This document shows, one piece after another, positions 6,976-16,148 of a stretch of 64,000 nucleotides of DNA. A model generated the notes under the pieces. The model saw nothing but the letters and a program-made list of their open reading frames with translations, had not been told where the DNA came from and did not search any database. Made by a program: the position numbers and the translations under genes. Source of the DNA: a virus; IMG/VR virus record IMGVR_UViG_3300029911_000002, positions 150,511-214,510 of that record; one strand, given 5' to 3'. The stretch's first letter is position 1, and each line of letters opens with the position of its first letter.

Positions 6976-9900
6976 ATGATAAATCAACAAAATAGTTTTG
7001 TATCATTAGCTGAACAACTAGCTGTATTAAATAAAAATTCTACGGAAGTTATGACAAAATTAAATGATGTCGTAACTAGTAGAAATTCTGTTATTAACGT
7101 TAACTTAATGAATTCTGATGGTACAACATCATCATATCAATTTCCAACTGTTGGACAATTGAAAAATGAATTAGATATTGCGAATAGAAATATTCAAAAA
7201 TTAGCAGGATTAGCTGATAGTACAGCCTATGTATCTGATGGTACAACAATGAGAAGAATATATGTTGATGATTTAAATAGTGAACCTAGTCCTATTGATA
7301 GTTTAGATACAATTAATAATTTTACTTCTATAAATAATTCTTTTTTTGAATCATTATGTGATCCTATATTAGCTATTGAACTTGATTTAACTGATAAAAT
7401 AGATCAAAAAGTAAAAAAAGTATTATCACGTAGATATATTATTGAATTTCAGAAAGATCAATATGGAAATTTAACATCTGATGGAGCAAATTCTAAATCT
7501 GATTTTGAAAATAATTTCTTAAATAGAAATGATATTTTTATTGATGATTTAACTGCATGGTATACAAACACTAAAAATAACGGAGTTTTTCAGAGAAATG
7601 AACCATATGATGAACAAATATTTGATTTGGATTATGATAGCCTTCAATACTATGGTATATTTGATGTTGTTGGTATTGATAATGATACAATAAATAATAA
7701 AATGTGGTATGTATTAGGTTCAATTACATATTACGATTATACTGGGAATACCAAACAATTATCAGTTGGAGATGAATTGATAATAAATAAAAAAGATTCA
7801 TCAACATTATGGACAATTAACGAAGTTAGTACTGCTAAAAGTAATTATAGAGTTATTTTAGAGAGGGTGGAAGGCTTAGATCCTGTGCCTATACTATCAC
7901 AAGGATTAAAGATTTATAGTCCTGTATTACCAGCGAGAACAATAAAAATATCTATTGGTTATGACGAGTATAATGTTATATTTATTAAACCGATTAATAC
8001 TGATTCAAATGTAATTTCGTCAACATGGTCTTATGGTACATCTTTCTATACCAACAATTTAGTATTGGATACTAATAGTACTGTCTCTATGACAAGATAT
8101 TATAGTGATAATGTATTTGATTATGGCGCTATATTAAAAGATTTGATTGCTAAAAATATACCTAGTCAATTTGGAGTTATTCCAAATGTACCAAATTTAA
8201 CAGCTACTAATTTTAAAGTTTTACAAACAAATACTCATTTAACAAATACTGCGGATTCCGCAAAAATTCAAAGTTTAAATGTACAAAAAGTATCTATAAA
8301 TTCTCAATTAGAACAATTAAATGATGCTATTATTGAACAAAATAAAGAACTTAGTACTAAACAATATAAATCAACATCTGATAAACAAGCTAGTCAAACA
8401 ACATTAAATAATTTAATAAATCAACAATCTTCTTTGACTAAATCTTATACATCAATAGTTAATCAAATAACAGCACAAAATACTGGAGCAATTTCAGATG
8501 TTGAGGCAGAATTTAGTGTAAGAGGATTTTGGAGTGTTCCAGAACCTATTATAATAAATACAGTAGGAGAAAATCAAAAGCAAGAGGTTGTTCAATTTAT
8601 TGTTCAATATAGATATAGTGCAACAGGTGGATCTGCTCCGACTACTGTTGGATTTGATCTAAATTTAACTGAAAATATATATACTAACTATATTTCAACT
8701 GGTGATATTGTAGATCAAACAAAAGCATATCAAAATCCAAGTGTATCAACTCAAAGTGTAACAGAAACTGGATATTTTTCAAATTGGTATCAATTTACAA
8801 CAGATGCTAGAACAAGAACTTATAATTCAGCATTAAATGTATGGACATGGGATATTGAAGATGTTACTGATGCAAATATAAAAAAAGTAAATCAATTGGA
8901 TATTCCATTACATCCTAACGAAACAGTTGATATTAGAATTAAATCAATATCAGAAGTTGGATATCCTGATGCACTTATTACATCTGATTGGAGTAATATT
9001 ATGACTATTGATTTTCCAGATGATCTTGCACAAGTAGGTAATGAAAATGCTACAATTTTACAATCTGCTCAAAATGATCAAATATATAATCAAATAGAAA
9101 GTGATTTTAATTCAAAAGGACTAACTGCACATTTACAACAATCATATTATGTTAACGATTTATATGTTGCTCATACAGATATAAACTTAGGTACATCTTT
9201 TAAAGATAGTTCAGGCAATATGATTATGTTGAGTGATTATCTAACATCATTAACTAATAGAATTTTAGCACTTGAACAAATTGTTTCTAATGCTAAAGGT
9301 GAACTTTCAATTAGTTTATATCAAAATACTAATAGTGTTATTATACAAAATGGCGCATCTATAACACAAAAAATAGTATGTGAAAAATATGCTGAATTGT
9401 CTGGTACAACTACAAGAACGTATTATAATAGTACATATTCAACTAATGATTATTATTTAGAATTTGATAATTTATCTCAATCTTCACAATTAGGCTTACT
9501 TTCATATAGAAAATATGTACCTACTATTTCTGGTGATAATAGATTTTATAATCCAATATATTCAAATGGATCATTAGCAACATATGTAGATTCAAATGAT
9601 AATTTACAAACACAAGTTGATAATCAATTTGTTTGGATTTCTGATACATCAGGAAATAATGCTATATATAATTCAGGAGTAACATATGATGCTAATGGAT
9701 TAGGACAGGTATTATATTCTAAAAATTGGAATATTGGATTAACTGGTACAACAGTACCAAATTCTGGCGGTACATATTCAACACCAATCAATATTTTTAA
9801 TGATATTAACTGGACTGGAGGTACTTGGATAGCAGATAATAATTATGAAACAGATTTTCCTGTTACTATTCATCCATATATTGATAATATTAACGATTAT

Positions 9901-10161
9901 GTTTATGCTGATAAAAGTGGAGTTGAATTAATTAACGCAAATAGTAAATTTATATTACCTATTAAAATATTTTTTAAATTATCTGGTGGAACAAATGATT
10001 CTATAACATTTCCAACTAATTTATCTACATCTCCATATGTAATAAGGAAATTAAGAATATTTATTGAATCTGAAAGCTTAACTAGACCATTTGAATTCGA
10101 AATTATATTTAAAATATTTAGAAATAATACATCATCAAATAGAAGTAGTACAGCATCTTAA
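6976..10161 (+). CDS. Large virion protein (baseplate or tail), 1061 aa
   Basis: Its size is close to T4 gp7, but I cannot assign it. It has an N-terminal helical region with heptads (SLAEQLAVLNKNSTEVMTKLND), then beta-rich domains. A coiled coil lies near residues 430-500 (LNDAIIEQNKELSTKQY; LNNLINQQSSLTKSY). A fibronectin-III-like stretch follows (GFWSVPEPIIINTVG ... VDIRIKSISEVGYP ... WSNIMTIDF), and then another beta-rich segment. Thr/Ser/Asn-rich composition and lack of cysteine (few) fit a structural protein. It is followed after 20 nt by a second very large protein, and the two likely form a complex of the baseplate or tail. Confidence 0.6.
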   Translation: MINQQNSFVSLAEQLAVLNKNSTEVMTKLNDVVTSRNSVINVNLMNSDGTTSSYQFPTVGQLKNELDIANRNIQKLAGLADSTAYVSDGTTMRRIYVDDLNSEPSPIDSLDTINNFTSINNSFFESLCDPILAIELDLTDKIDQKVKKVLSRRYIIEFQKDQYGNLTSDGANSKSDFENNFLNRNDIFIDDLTAWYTNTKNNGVFQRNEPYDEQIFDLDYDSLQYYGIFDVVGIDNDTINNKMWYVLGSITYYDYTGNTKQLSVGDELIINKKDSSTLWTINEVSTAKSNYRVILERVEGLDPVPILSQGLKIYSPVLPARTIKISIGYDEYNVIFIKPINTDSNVISSTWSYGTSFYTNNLVLDTNSTVSMTRYYSDNVFDYGAILKDLIAKNIPSQFGVIPNVPNLTATNFKVLQTNTHLTNTADSAKIQSLNVQKVSINSQLEQLNDAIIEQNKELSTKQYKSTSDKQASQTTLNNLINQQSSLTKSYTSIVNQITAQNTGAISDVEAEFSVRGFWSVPEPIIINTVGENQKQEVVQFIVQYRYSATGGSAPTTVGFDLNLTENIYTNYISTGDIVDQTKAYQNPSVSTQSVTETGYFSNWYQFTTDARTRTYNSALNVWTWDIEDVTDANIKKVNQLDIPLHPNETVDIRIKSISEVGYPDALITSDWSNIMTIDFPDDLAQVGNENATILQSAQNDQIYNQIESDFNSKGLTAHLQQSYYVNDLYVAHTDINLGTSFKDSSGNMIMLSDYLTSLTNRILALEQIVSNAKGELSISLYQNTNSVIIQNGASITQKIVCEKYAELSGTTTRTYYNSTYSTNDYYLEFDNLSQSSQLGLLSYRKYVPTISGDNRFYNPIYSNGSLATYVDSNDNLQTQVDNQFVWISDTSGNNAIYNSGVTYDANGLGQVLYSKNWNIGLTGTTVPNSGGTYSTPINIFNDINWTGGTWIADNNYETDFPVTIHPYIDNINDYVYADKSGVELINANSKFILPIKIFFKLSGGTNDSITFPTNLSTSPYVIRKLRIFIESESLTRPFEFEIIFKIFRNNTSSNRSSTAS

Positions 10162-10181
10162 ATATAAAATATTAAAAAATT

Positions 10182-13100
10182 ATGATAAATAATAGCTTTC
10201 AATTATTAAGAACAAATCCAGCACTAACAACTAATGTTAAATTAGTTGTTAGTTCTGATTATAAGTTCTATTTAGAATCATTTGATACAAATTCTCAATT
10301 ATCTAATCAAAAATATAAACATTTTTCAATATCAAAAAATAATTTATATGAAAATCAAATTGTTAAATTTTATGATGGACTATCATCACAATTGGCATTT
10401 GATGTTAAATATGATTCTGATGATTCTACTGTATTTTCTAAATACGAACAACAATTTGATGATATTTATTGGAGTGGTGCTAAATCAGTTGAAGATACAT
10501 GGTATAATGAAACATATGAATATTTTGCGCCATTATTTATAAGAAAAAATAATATACCAGATGGATTTGTTATATTAAGAGTAGATGATTCCGCTCCTTA
10601 TGATATCCAAGATGATGATTTAGGTGCTGGTAAAATTACAAAAGATAATTTTAATTCTCAAATTGTTAATAATTGGAAATGCGTATCTTTTGTTGATATG
10701 AGATATAATACAGATTTAGGATTATTTTTAAATACAAATATTACAAATAATACATCATATCCAGAAAGATCATTTGATTTGGATTTTAGATCATATGAAT
10801 ATTCTAAATTTTACGGAATAGATTATAATAATGGAGGATATGTTAATATTTCTAATTTTTTACAATCAACATTGCAATATGAACAACCACATTTTAAACT
10901 TGAATCTGATATTATAGAGTCATTTAAAACAAATAATTTAATATATCCTCATATTTTAAATTTTAAATTTTTATTTAATGATGTACCAGCAGATCCTGTT
11001 AATATACATAATTATTCATTAAATAGATATTATGGTTTTTATGCTGATAAATTAGAATTGATTACTAATTTAACTTCATATATAACTCCAGAATTGATAA
11101 GTGGATTTACATTGAAGAATAATATATTTGGCTATATGTCAGGAAGTACTTTCATACCAACTAATGAATCTCCATTTGTAGAAGGTTTCTTTTTAGATAA
11201 AACTTATTGGATACAACTTACGTCATCTGAGACTGATAATGAATTTTATCAAGTAGTACTAGTGTATAATAACGGTGTTAATACATATAGAGTTATTAGT
11301 GATTTTGATATGAGTGGTTCTACTTTTAATGTTTCAAATGATAGAACGTGCTTTATTAATTATACTGATGGCTATATTTATAATTGTCAAACTATTAATA
11401 ATCCATCAGGTATTACTAATTATATATCTGGATATACTTCTAACTTTAATATTGATCCATATTACTCAGGAAATACTATTAAATCAATGTATGGTGATTT
11501 ATATTTAATACTAATTGATGGTATATATCATGTACTAAAATGTAAAAATGATAGCTATTTTATACAAAGTGATTACGCAATAAATTCTTACACAACAGGA
11601 CTAGAATATTGGAAAGGTGGTAAAAATAGTAATTATTATACTACAAAACAAATTTATACATATGGAAATAAACCATTAATCTATCCTGTGTATAGAATAA
11701 AATTTAATGATATTAAAGATTTTGATTTTAATAGAGTAAATACACATTTTGCTGATTTTGACTATGAAAAAGATATTTATACTGCAACTGATGAACAAAA
11801 ATTATATGCTATAGATTATACTGATACTTCAGTATTAAGTCAAAATTATATGACATATCCAAGAGGTGAAGATGGACAATATCAAATAATGAATGTATCT
11901 TCTGAATATATCGCAGATGACGAACTTTATGAAATATCATTTAACGATTTAACAGAAATATGGAGAAAAAATCCATCAGTTGTAAAATGGGGGTTCGCTG
12001 GCTCAAATTCTAATTGCGATTATCCATATAAATTAAATAATTCAATTAGTATAGGAGACGTATTTAATGCAACTGCAGATGTATTTAGCTTGCTACCAAC
12101 AGAAGTAGAAAAAAATTTAGATTACTGCTACAGAATAGGTAATTTTTTCTCAGGTAATACAAATAATATTATTAAATATTTAAATCAAACTACTAACATA
12201 GAAGTAGATTTTATGGAAAATTATAGTAAAAAATTTAATTTAGATTTATATCTAAATTCAAATGTTGATTATTTTGATTATTTTTTTAAAAATAAAACAT
12301 ATTTTACTATAGATGATATTAATTATACAAAACAAACATTAAAATATTCAACTTTTCAAGCAGGCGATATATATACAGCATCTAGTACATTATTTAAAGG
12401 TTTAAATATTAACGCATTAAATGTTACAAGTGTATCAAGAGATATTAATGGATCAATTACAAGTATAGTTGCTGATAATAGTAAAAATTTTAATGATTAT
12501 AAATTTGCAATAATTCTTAATGATGTTTATCAATATTATACTGGTAATACATATGATTCAACATATGAAGGTGGATTATCAGGAAATACGATAATTGATA
12601 TATCATCAAATGCAATACACGCATTTTTAAATGAAGAATTTAAAAATATTTTAGTTGTTGTTAATGTTAAAATACCAATTCAAAAAAATTATATTAGTTT
12701 AAATAATGTCGCCTTTTTTGGTGAAAAATTTGGATTATATAATTCAAAAACATTAGACGGTAATAGTTTAGTCTATCCAGCAAATGTTAAAGAATTCGAT
12801 CCATCATTAATAGTTGCATCAAATATATTTAACGCATTTTATGATATGAATTCATTATCAGAATTTGATTCTGGTATAACATATTATTATATCAATTCAA
12901 TTGGACAATCTGGATATACAGCACCTATGAATACAACTGGAGGTACCATGGCATTAATACCTGATTGGGTTAAAAATGATACTCCATTTATTTTAAATTT
13001 AAATGATCCAGCAGTTTTAACAACTAAACAAAATTCATATATTAAAACTGCAATAAAAGGACCATTAACTAATATTTATGATAAATATCAAGTGTATTAC

Positions 13101-13616
13101 GATACAAATCAAAAAACTAAATATAATGTTTCTGAACCGTTAGCTAGATCTATGTCATTAAATATACAACAAAATATAATGAATACTTCAAACGGCGTAT
13201 CATCAGATAATTCTATTTATAGATATAACGGCTCTTATGAACCAATATTTAATACAATACCAGTATTTAATAATACATTTTTATATGAATCAGGAAATAC
13301 TATAAGTCAATTTGAATCAAACTATAAATTCGATACTTCATTTGAAAACTTCGGTATGATTGAAGAATTAATTTATTCAAAAATTAATCCTGTAATATCT
13401 CCATTAAAATTAAGTAATACTAATACTGATGTATCTGTGTATCCAATAGTTGACGAATTTGGATATCAGTTTTCTTCAAGATTTATATTTAGCTCATCTT
13501 GGGATAACGATTTTTATGTAATAACAAATAATACTCAAAATATGAATAATAATGTCTTTTCAAATTTTTCTAACTATGAATATATAATTGATCCAATAAA
13601 AAATATAAATGATTAA
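10182..13616 (+). CDS. Large virion protein, 1144 aa
   Basis: A very long Tyr/Asn/Phe-rich, mostly beta protein starting MINNSFQLLRTNPALTTNVK. Blocks such as YEYFAPLFIRKNNIPDGFVIL, GFYADKLELITNL and YPVYRIKFNDIKDFDFN recur in style but are not exact repeats. No enzymatic motif is visible. The length, position next to another giant structural gene and composition fit a baseplate or tail-surface protein. Its stop overlaps the next start (TAATG). No family is named with confidence. Confidence 0.55.
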   Translation: MINNSFQLLRTNPALTTNVKLVVSSDYKFYLESFDTNSQLSNQKYKHFSISKNNLYENQIVKFYDGLSSQLAFDVKYDSDDSTVFSKYEQQFDDIYWSGAKSVEDTWYNETYEYFAPLFIRKNNIPDGFVILRVDDSAPYDIQDDDLGAGKITKDNFNSQIVNNWKCVSFVDMRYNTDLGLFLNTNITNNTSYPERSFDLDFRSYEYSKFYGIDYNNGGYVNISNFLQSTLQYEQPHFKLESDIIESFKTNNLIYPHILNFKFLFNDVPADPVNIHNYSLNRYYGFYADKLELITNLTSYITPELISGFTLKNNIFGYMSGSTFIPTNESPFVEGFFLDKTYWIQLTSSETDNEFYQVVLVYNNGVNTYRVISDFDMSGSTFNVSNDRTCFINYTDGYIYNCQTINNPSGITNYISGYTSNFNIDPYYSGNTIKSMYGDLYLILIDGIYHVLKCKNDSYFIQSDYAINSYTTGLEYWKGGKNSNYYTTKQIYTYGNKPLIYPVYRIKFNDIKDFDFNRVNTHFADFDYEKDIYTATDEQKLYAIDYTDTSVLSQNYMTYPRGEDGQYQIMNVSSEYIADDELYEISFNDLTEIWRKNPSVVKWGFAGSNSNCDYPYKLNNSISIGDVFNATADVFSLLPTEVEKNLDYCYRIGNFFSGNTNNIIKYLNQTTNIEVDFMENYSKKFNLDLYLNSNVDYFDYFFKNKTYFTIDDINYTKQTLKYSTFQAGDIYTASSTLFKGLNINALNVTSVSRDINGSITSIVADNSKNFNDYKFAIILNDVYQYYTGNTYDSTYEGGLSGNTIIDISSNAIHAFLNEEFKNILVVVNVKIPIQKNYISLNNVAFFGEKFGLYNSKTLDGNSLVYPANVKEFDPSLIVASNIFNAFYDMNSLSEFDSGITYYYINSIGQSGYTAPMNTTGGTMALIPDWVKNDTPFILNLNDPAVLTTKQNSYIKTAIKGPLTNIYDKYQVYYDTNQKTKYNVSEPLARSMSLNIQQNIMNTSNGVSSDNSIYRYNGSYEPIFNTIPVFNNTFLYESGNTISQFESNYKFDTSFENFGMIEELIYSKINPVISPLKLSNTNTDVSVYPIVDEFGYQFSSRFIFSSSWDNDFYVITNNTQNMNNNVFSNFSNYEYIIDPIKNIND

Positions 13617-13933
13617 TGAAATATATTAAAACTTTTGAAAATGAATTATATAATGAACCAACATATTGGTTATTGCCGACTGATGATAGATTTGAAAAAT
13701 CTTTAAAACAAATAAAATGTCCTAATAATAATATTAAATTTTTTTTAAATAATAATAGAATTAAAAATATTAAATATGTATTCATTTGTTATTCACCATA
13801 TAATAAACAATGGGAATGGAATTCATATAAAGGTAAATTACTTGACGATTATCTTGAAGAAAATAATTATAAATTTGGTGGACATATAAATATGAATGAA
13901 TTAGAATTAATTGCTGATAAATTTAACATATAA
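13616..13933 (+). CDS. Small leader-bearing protein, paralogue 1
   Basis: 105 residues. It starts MKYIKTFENELYNEP and ends IADKFNI. It shares YWLLPTDDRFEKSLKQIKCP, YVFICYSP and a W-x-W segment with the next gene, so the two are tandem paralogues. The core YWLLPTDDRFxxSLKQIKCP is a conserved opening of an unrecognised small domain. It overlaps the end of the large virion gene by TAATG, so it may be expressed with the late structural genes. Confidence 0.5.
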   Translation: MKYIKTFENELYNEPTYWLLPTDDRFEKSLKQIKCPNNNIKFFLNNNRIKNIKYVFICYSPYNKQWEWNSYKGKLLDDYLEENNYKFGGHINMNELELIADKFNI

Positions 13934-13937
13934 CTAT

Positions 13938-14330
13938 ATGAAATATATAAAAATGTTTGAAGAAAATATATATGAAAATATATATGAAAATATATATGAA
14001 AATATATATGAAAATATATATGATAGTAGATGCTATTGGTTATTACCAACTGATGATAGATTTGAAGATTCTTTAAAACAAATAAAATGTCCTGATTTTA
14101 AAATAGAACAATTTTTAGGTAATAAAAATATGAGACAATATAATTATGTATTTGTTGGATATAATCCAACTAAAACTGTAGATGACGATGTTAGTCTTTG
14201 TTGGGGCTGGAACTATAAAGTTAATTGGAATAAAAATACTGAAGATTTTTATGAAAAAAAAGGATATAAATTTATGGGAAATATAAATATACCTGATTTC
14301 GAATTTGATGTAAATAAATTTAATATATAA
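13938..14330 (+). CDS. Small leader-bearing protein, paralogue 2, with ENIY repeats
   Basis: 130 residues from the ATG at 13938, which gives MKYIKMFEE; a longer frame from 13911 is less likely. Directly after the leader are five perfect copies of Glu-Asn-Ile-Tyr, encoded by a 12-nt tandem repeat. Then comes the shared domain YWLLPTDDRFEDSLKQIKCP, YVFVGYNP, CWGWNY, and the end FDVNKFNI. Compared with paralogue 1, the repeat lengthens the linker between leader and domain. That is consistent with the leader being a separable tag. Confidence 0.5.
   Translation: MKYIKMFEENIYENIYENIYENIYENIYDSRCYWLLPTDDRFEDSLKQIKCPDFKIEQFLGNKNMRQYNYVFVGYNPTKTVDDDVSLCWGWNYKVNWNKNTEDFYEKKGYKFMGNINIPDFEFDVNKFNI
13962..14021 (+). 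repeat. 12-nt tandem repeat x5 inside a coding region
   Basis: Five exact copies of GAAAATATATAT, in frame, encoding (ENIY)5. The length (multiple of 3) keeps the frame, so copy-number change by slippage would only alter linker length. Confidence 0.95.
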
Positions 14331-14345
14331 AAAAAATAATAAATA

Positions 14346-15080
14346 GTGAAAAGTAATTTAATATTAAAAAAATTTTCTGTAAACTCTGTGCCAGGTACAA
14401 TGAATCAAACAGAATTAAGAACTTTTTTTGGAGGTAAAATAATATATACCGAAGATGAAATCTATATTAACGACGACGCTATAAAATTTAGTCAAATTGT
14501 TAACAATACTATCAATGGTAATAACGGATACCAATACTATGATATAACTACAATACCCGATGATTGGGAAATTACATTCAATGAAAATTTATCAGATTTA
14601 AAACAAAATAATCAAGTAATTTCACAATATAGTCAAACACAATCAGATAAAAATAATAATACCAGATGGCTAATAAATATTAACGGAGCACAAATATTAA
14701 AAGATTATTTATTCTTTAAAATTAAAGAACAAAGAGTATTTAAAATAATAAGACAAAATGATATATATTCTAATGATATTAATAACGCAATATATGAATA
14801 TATAAATCAGAATATTTTTAATAGATATAAATTAGATTCTATACAATTTTATGTAAACTACTATAGCATTACAGATCAAACTATTTATAATAATATTGTT
14901 CTACAATATAATCCAATATTTAATCCAGATGTATATCAAACAGCAAATTTGACAAATATAAGTATACAAAATTATGATCCTTATAATTTTAATTCTGTGT
15001 CAATATTATATAATCAAAGTAAACCATCTAATCAATATAATTTTAACTATTATTTTGATATTAATTTTGCAAAAATTTAA
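14346..15080 (+). CDS. Probable structural protein, 244 aa
   Basis: The start is a GTG at 14346 (MKSNLILKKFSVNSVPG). The protein is Asn/Tyr/Ile-rich and beta-strand-like, with a sequence such as TIPDDWEITFNENLS and a middle part WLININGAQILKDYLFFKI. It ends NFAKI. Its composition matches the two giant virion proteins upstream and differs from the leader-bearing small proteins. It could be a baseplate or tail component; I do not recognise the family. The downstream gap holds an AT-type promoter. Confidence 0.45.
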   Translation: MKSNLILKKFSVNSVPGTMNQTELRTFFGGKIIYTEDEIYINDDAIKFSQIVNNTINGNNGYQYYDITTIPDDWEITFNENLSDLKQNNQVISQYSQTQSDKNNNTRWLININGAQILKDYLFFKIKEQRVFKIIRQNDIYSNDINNAIYEYINQNIFNRYKLDSIQFYVNYYSITDQTIYNNIVLQYNPIFNPDVYQTANLTNISIQNYDPYNFNSVSILYNQSKPSNQYNFNYYFDINFAKI

Positions 15081-15097
15081 ACTAACTTCTATTTATA

Positions 15098-15107
15098 TTA
15101 TATATAA
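15098..15107 (+). promoter_or_regulatory. AT-type promoter motif before the recombination genes
   Basis: TTATATATAA, 20 nt before the UvsY-like gene at 15128, at the same position relative to the start as in the other genes with this motif. Confidence 0.4.
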
Positions 15108-15127
15108 AATAAACTCATTCTACAACT

Positions 15128-15586
15128 ATGTCAGAAAACATTGAACTAGACTCAAGACAAAAATTTCAAAAAAAAATGATAGAATCTACAAAACAATGGA
15201 TCGCTATTGTTAATAAATTAACTAATAGATTAATTAACGACGATCTAAAAAATATTGCAGATATTCAGGCAGAAGCTATAAGTCAACGACAAATTGTAGT
15301 CGAAGAAATTAAAAATTATAGCGTTAAAATACATAAACTGGTTCAAAAAACAAAAGTTCTAACAAAAGAAAGATTTGAATTCTATGCAACATCATATCAA
15401 GTTAAAACGTCTGGAACAGAAAAATTAAGACTTATCGAAGCAGATTTATCAGAACATCAATGCTTTATAAATGAACTAGATGAACATGTAAATTTTTTAA
15501 GAGATACTTCTAAAAATCTAGAATCTATAAACTATTCAGTTAAATCTAAAATTGAACTGGCTAATATATTAGGAGGTTACAAATAA
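15128..15586 (+). CDS. uvsY: UvsY-like recombination mediator
   Basis: 152 residues, all helical: ERFEFYATSYQVKTSGTEKL, RLIEADLSEHQCFINELDEH, VNFLRDTSKNLESINY. UvsY (137 aa in T4) helps load the UvsX recombinase onto ssDNA coated with gp32. The later half follows the UvsY pattern of a short 'RxxFY' segment, a linker, then a helix with K-x-x-L/I-x-A-D and a C-terminal helix that includes a 'xxAIKS/xxSVKS' step. The strongest support is synteny: in T4 uvsY lies close to uvsW with two tiny genes between them, and here tiny genes separate this gene from uvsW in the same way. Overall identity to T4 UvsY looks low, so the call is moderate. Confidence 0.55.
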   Translation: MSENIELDSRQKFQKKMIESTKQWIAIVNKLTNRLINDDLKNIADIQAEAISQRQIVVEEIKNYSVKIHKLVQKTKVLTKERFEFYATSYQVKTSGTEKLRLIEADLSEHQCFINELDEHVNFLRDTSKNLESINYSVKSKIELANILGGYK

Positions 15587-15819
15587 TGATAACTAATAAT
15601 TATATTAAAAAATTTGAAATAAAATCAGATTTTATAATAGCAGAAGGAATGAATAGCCCAAAAATTACAATAATACATTTCGATGACTCAAAATATATTT
15701 ATAATTCTGACAAACTATCATTTGATTTATTAGATAATACTATTAAAAACCATATAAATATTGTTTGTTTAAAACAAATTAGAAAAAAGAAATTATTTTT
15801 ATTAAATGAAATTAGATGA
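15586..15819 (+). CDS. Small hypothetical protein between uvsY and uvsW
   Basis: 77 residues, MITNNYIKKFEIKSDF..., with two beta-like segments (DFIIAEGMNSPKITIIHFDD) and a basic C-terminus (LKQIRKKKLFLLNEIR). The start NYIKKFE resembles the leader. It overlaps the preceding stop (TAATG) and the next start, so the whole block 15128-17700 is probably one transcript. Function is unknown. Confidence 0.45.
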   Translation: MITNNYIKKFEIKSDFIIAEGMNSPKITIIHFDDSKYIYNSDKLSFDLLDNTIKNHINIVCLKQIRKKKLFLLNEIR

Positions 15820-15988
15820 TTTGGCATATAAATTATTTATAGAAAAATTTGGATTTATTTCAATTCAGGATTTTAAAATTAATATTTTTATGAAAAATAA
15901 AAATAGATATAAATCATATTACGATAAAGCAAATAAAATTCTAAGAAAAGAAAAATTAAAGACATTAAAATCATATGGAACTAAATAA
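15806..15988 (+). CDS. Tiny basic protein, tandem paralogue 1
   Basis: 60 residues, MKLDDLAYKLFIEKFGFIS..., with a strongly basic C-terminal half: KSYYDKANKILRKEKLKTL. It is a duplicate of the next gene. The common plan is L-AYKLxIxxxGF, a basic middle and an identical C-terminal helix. It may bind nucleic acid or a helicase partner, given its place in front of uvsW. It occupies the position of the small uvsY.-1/-2 genes of T4 but is not clearly homologous. Confidence 0.45.
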   Translation: MKLDDLAYKLFIEKFGFISIQDFKINIFMKNKNRYKSYYDKANKILRKEKLKTLKSYGTK

Positions 15989-16148
15989 TTTAGCATATAA
16001 ATTATTAATAAACTACTTAGGATTTACTCCAAAGTATTATTGTAAAAAAGATTTTTTTATTAAAAATAAAAATAATTTTAAATCATATTACGATAAAGCA
16101 AATAAAATTTTAAGAAAAGAAAAATTAAAGGCATTACATGAAATTTAA
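15975..16148 (+). CDS. Tiny basic protein, tandem paralogue 2
   Basis: 57 residues, ATG at 15975: MELNNLAYKLLINYLGFTPK, then KSYYDKANKILRKEKLKAL and HEI. The gene is easily missed because it is short and overlaps the preceding gene by 14 nt and uvsW by 11 nt. The DNA encoding KSYYDKANKILRKEKLK is nearly identical to that in the preceding gene, so this is a recent tandem duplication. Confidence 0.6.
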   Translation: MELNNLAYKLLINYLGFTPKYYCKKDFFIKNKNNFKSYYDKANKILRKEKLKALHEI

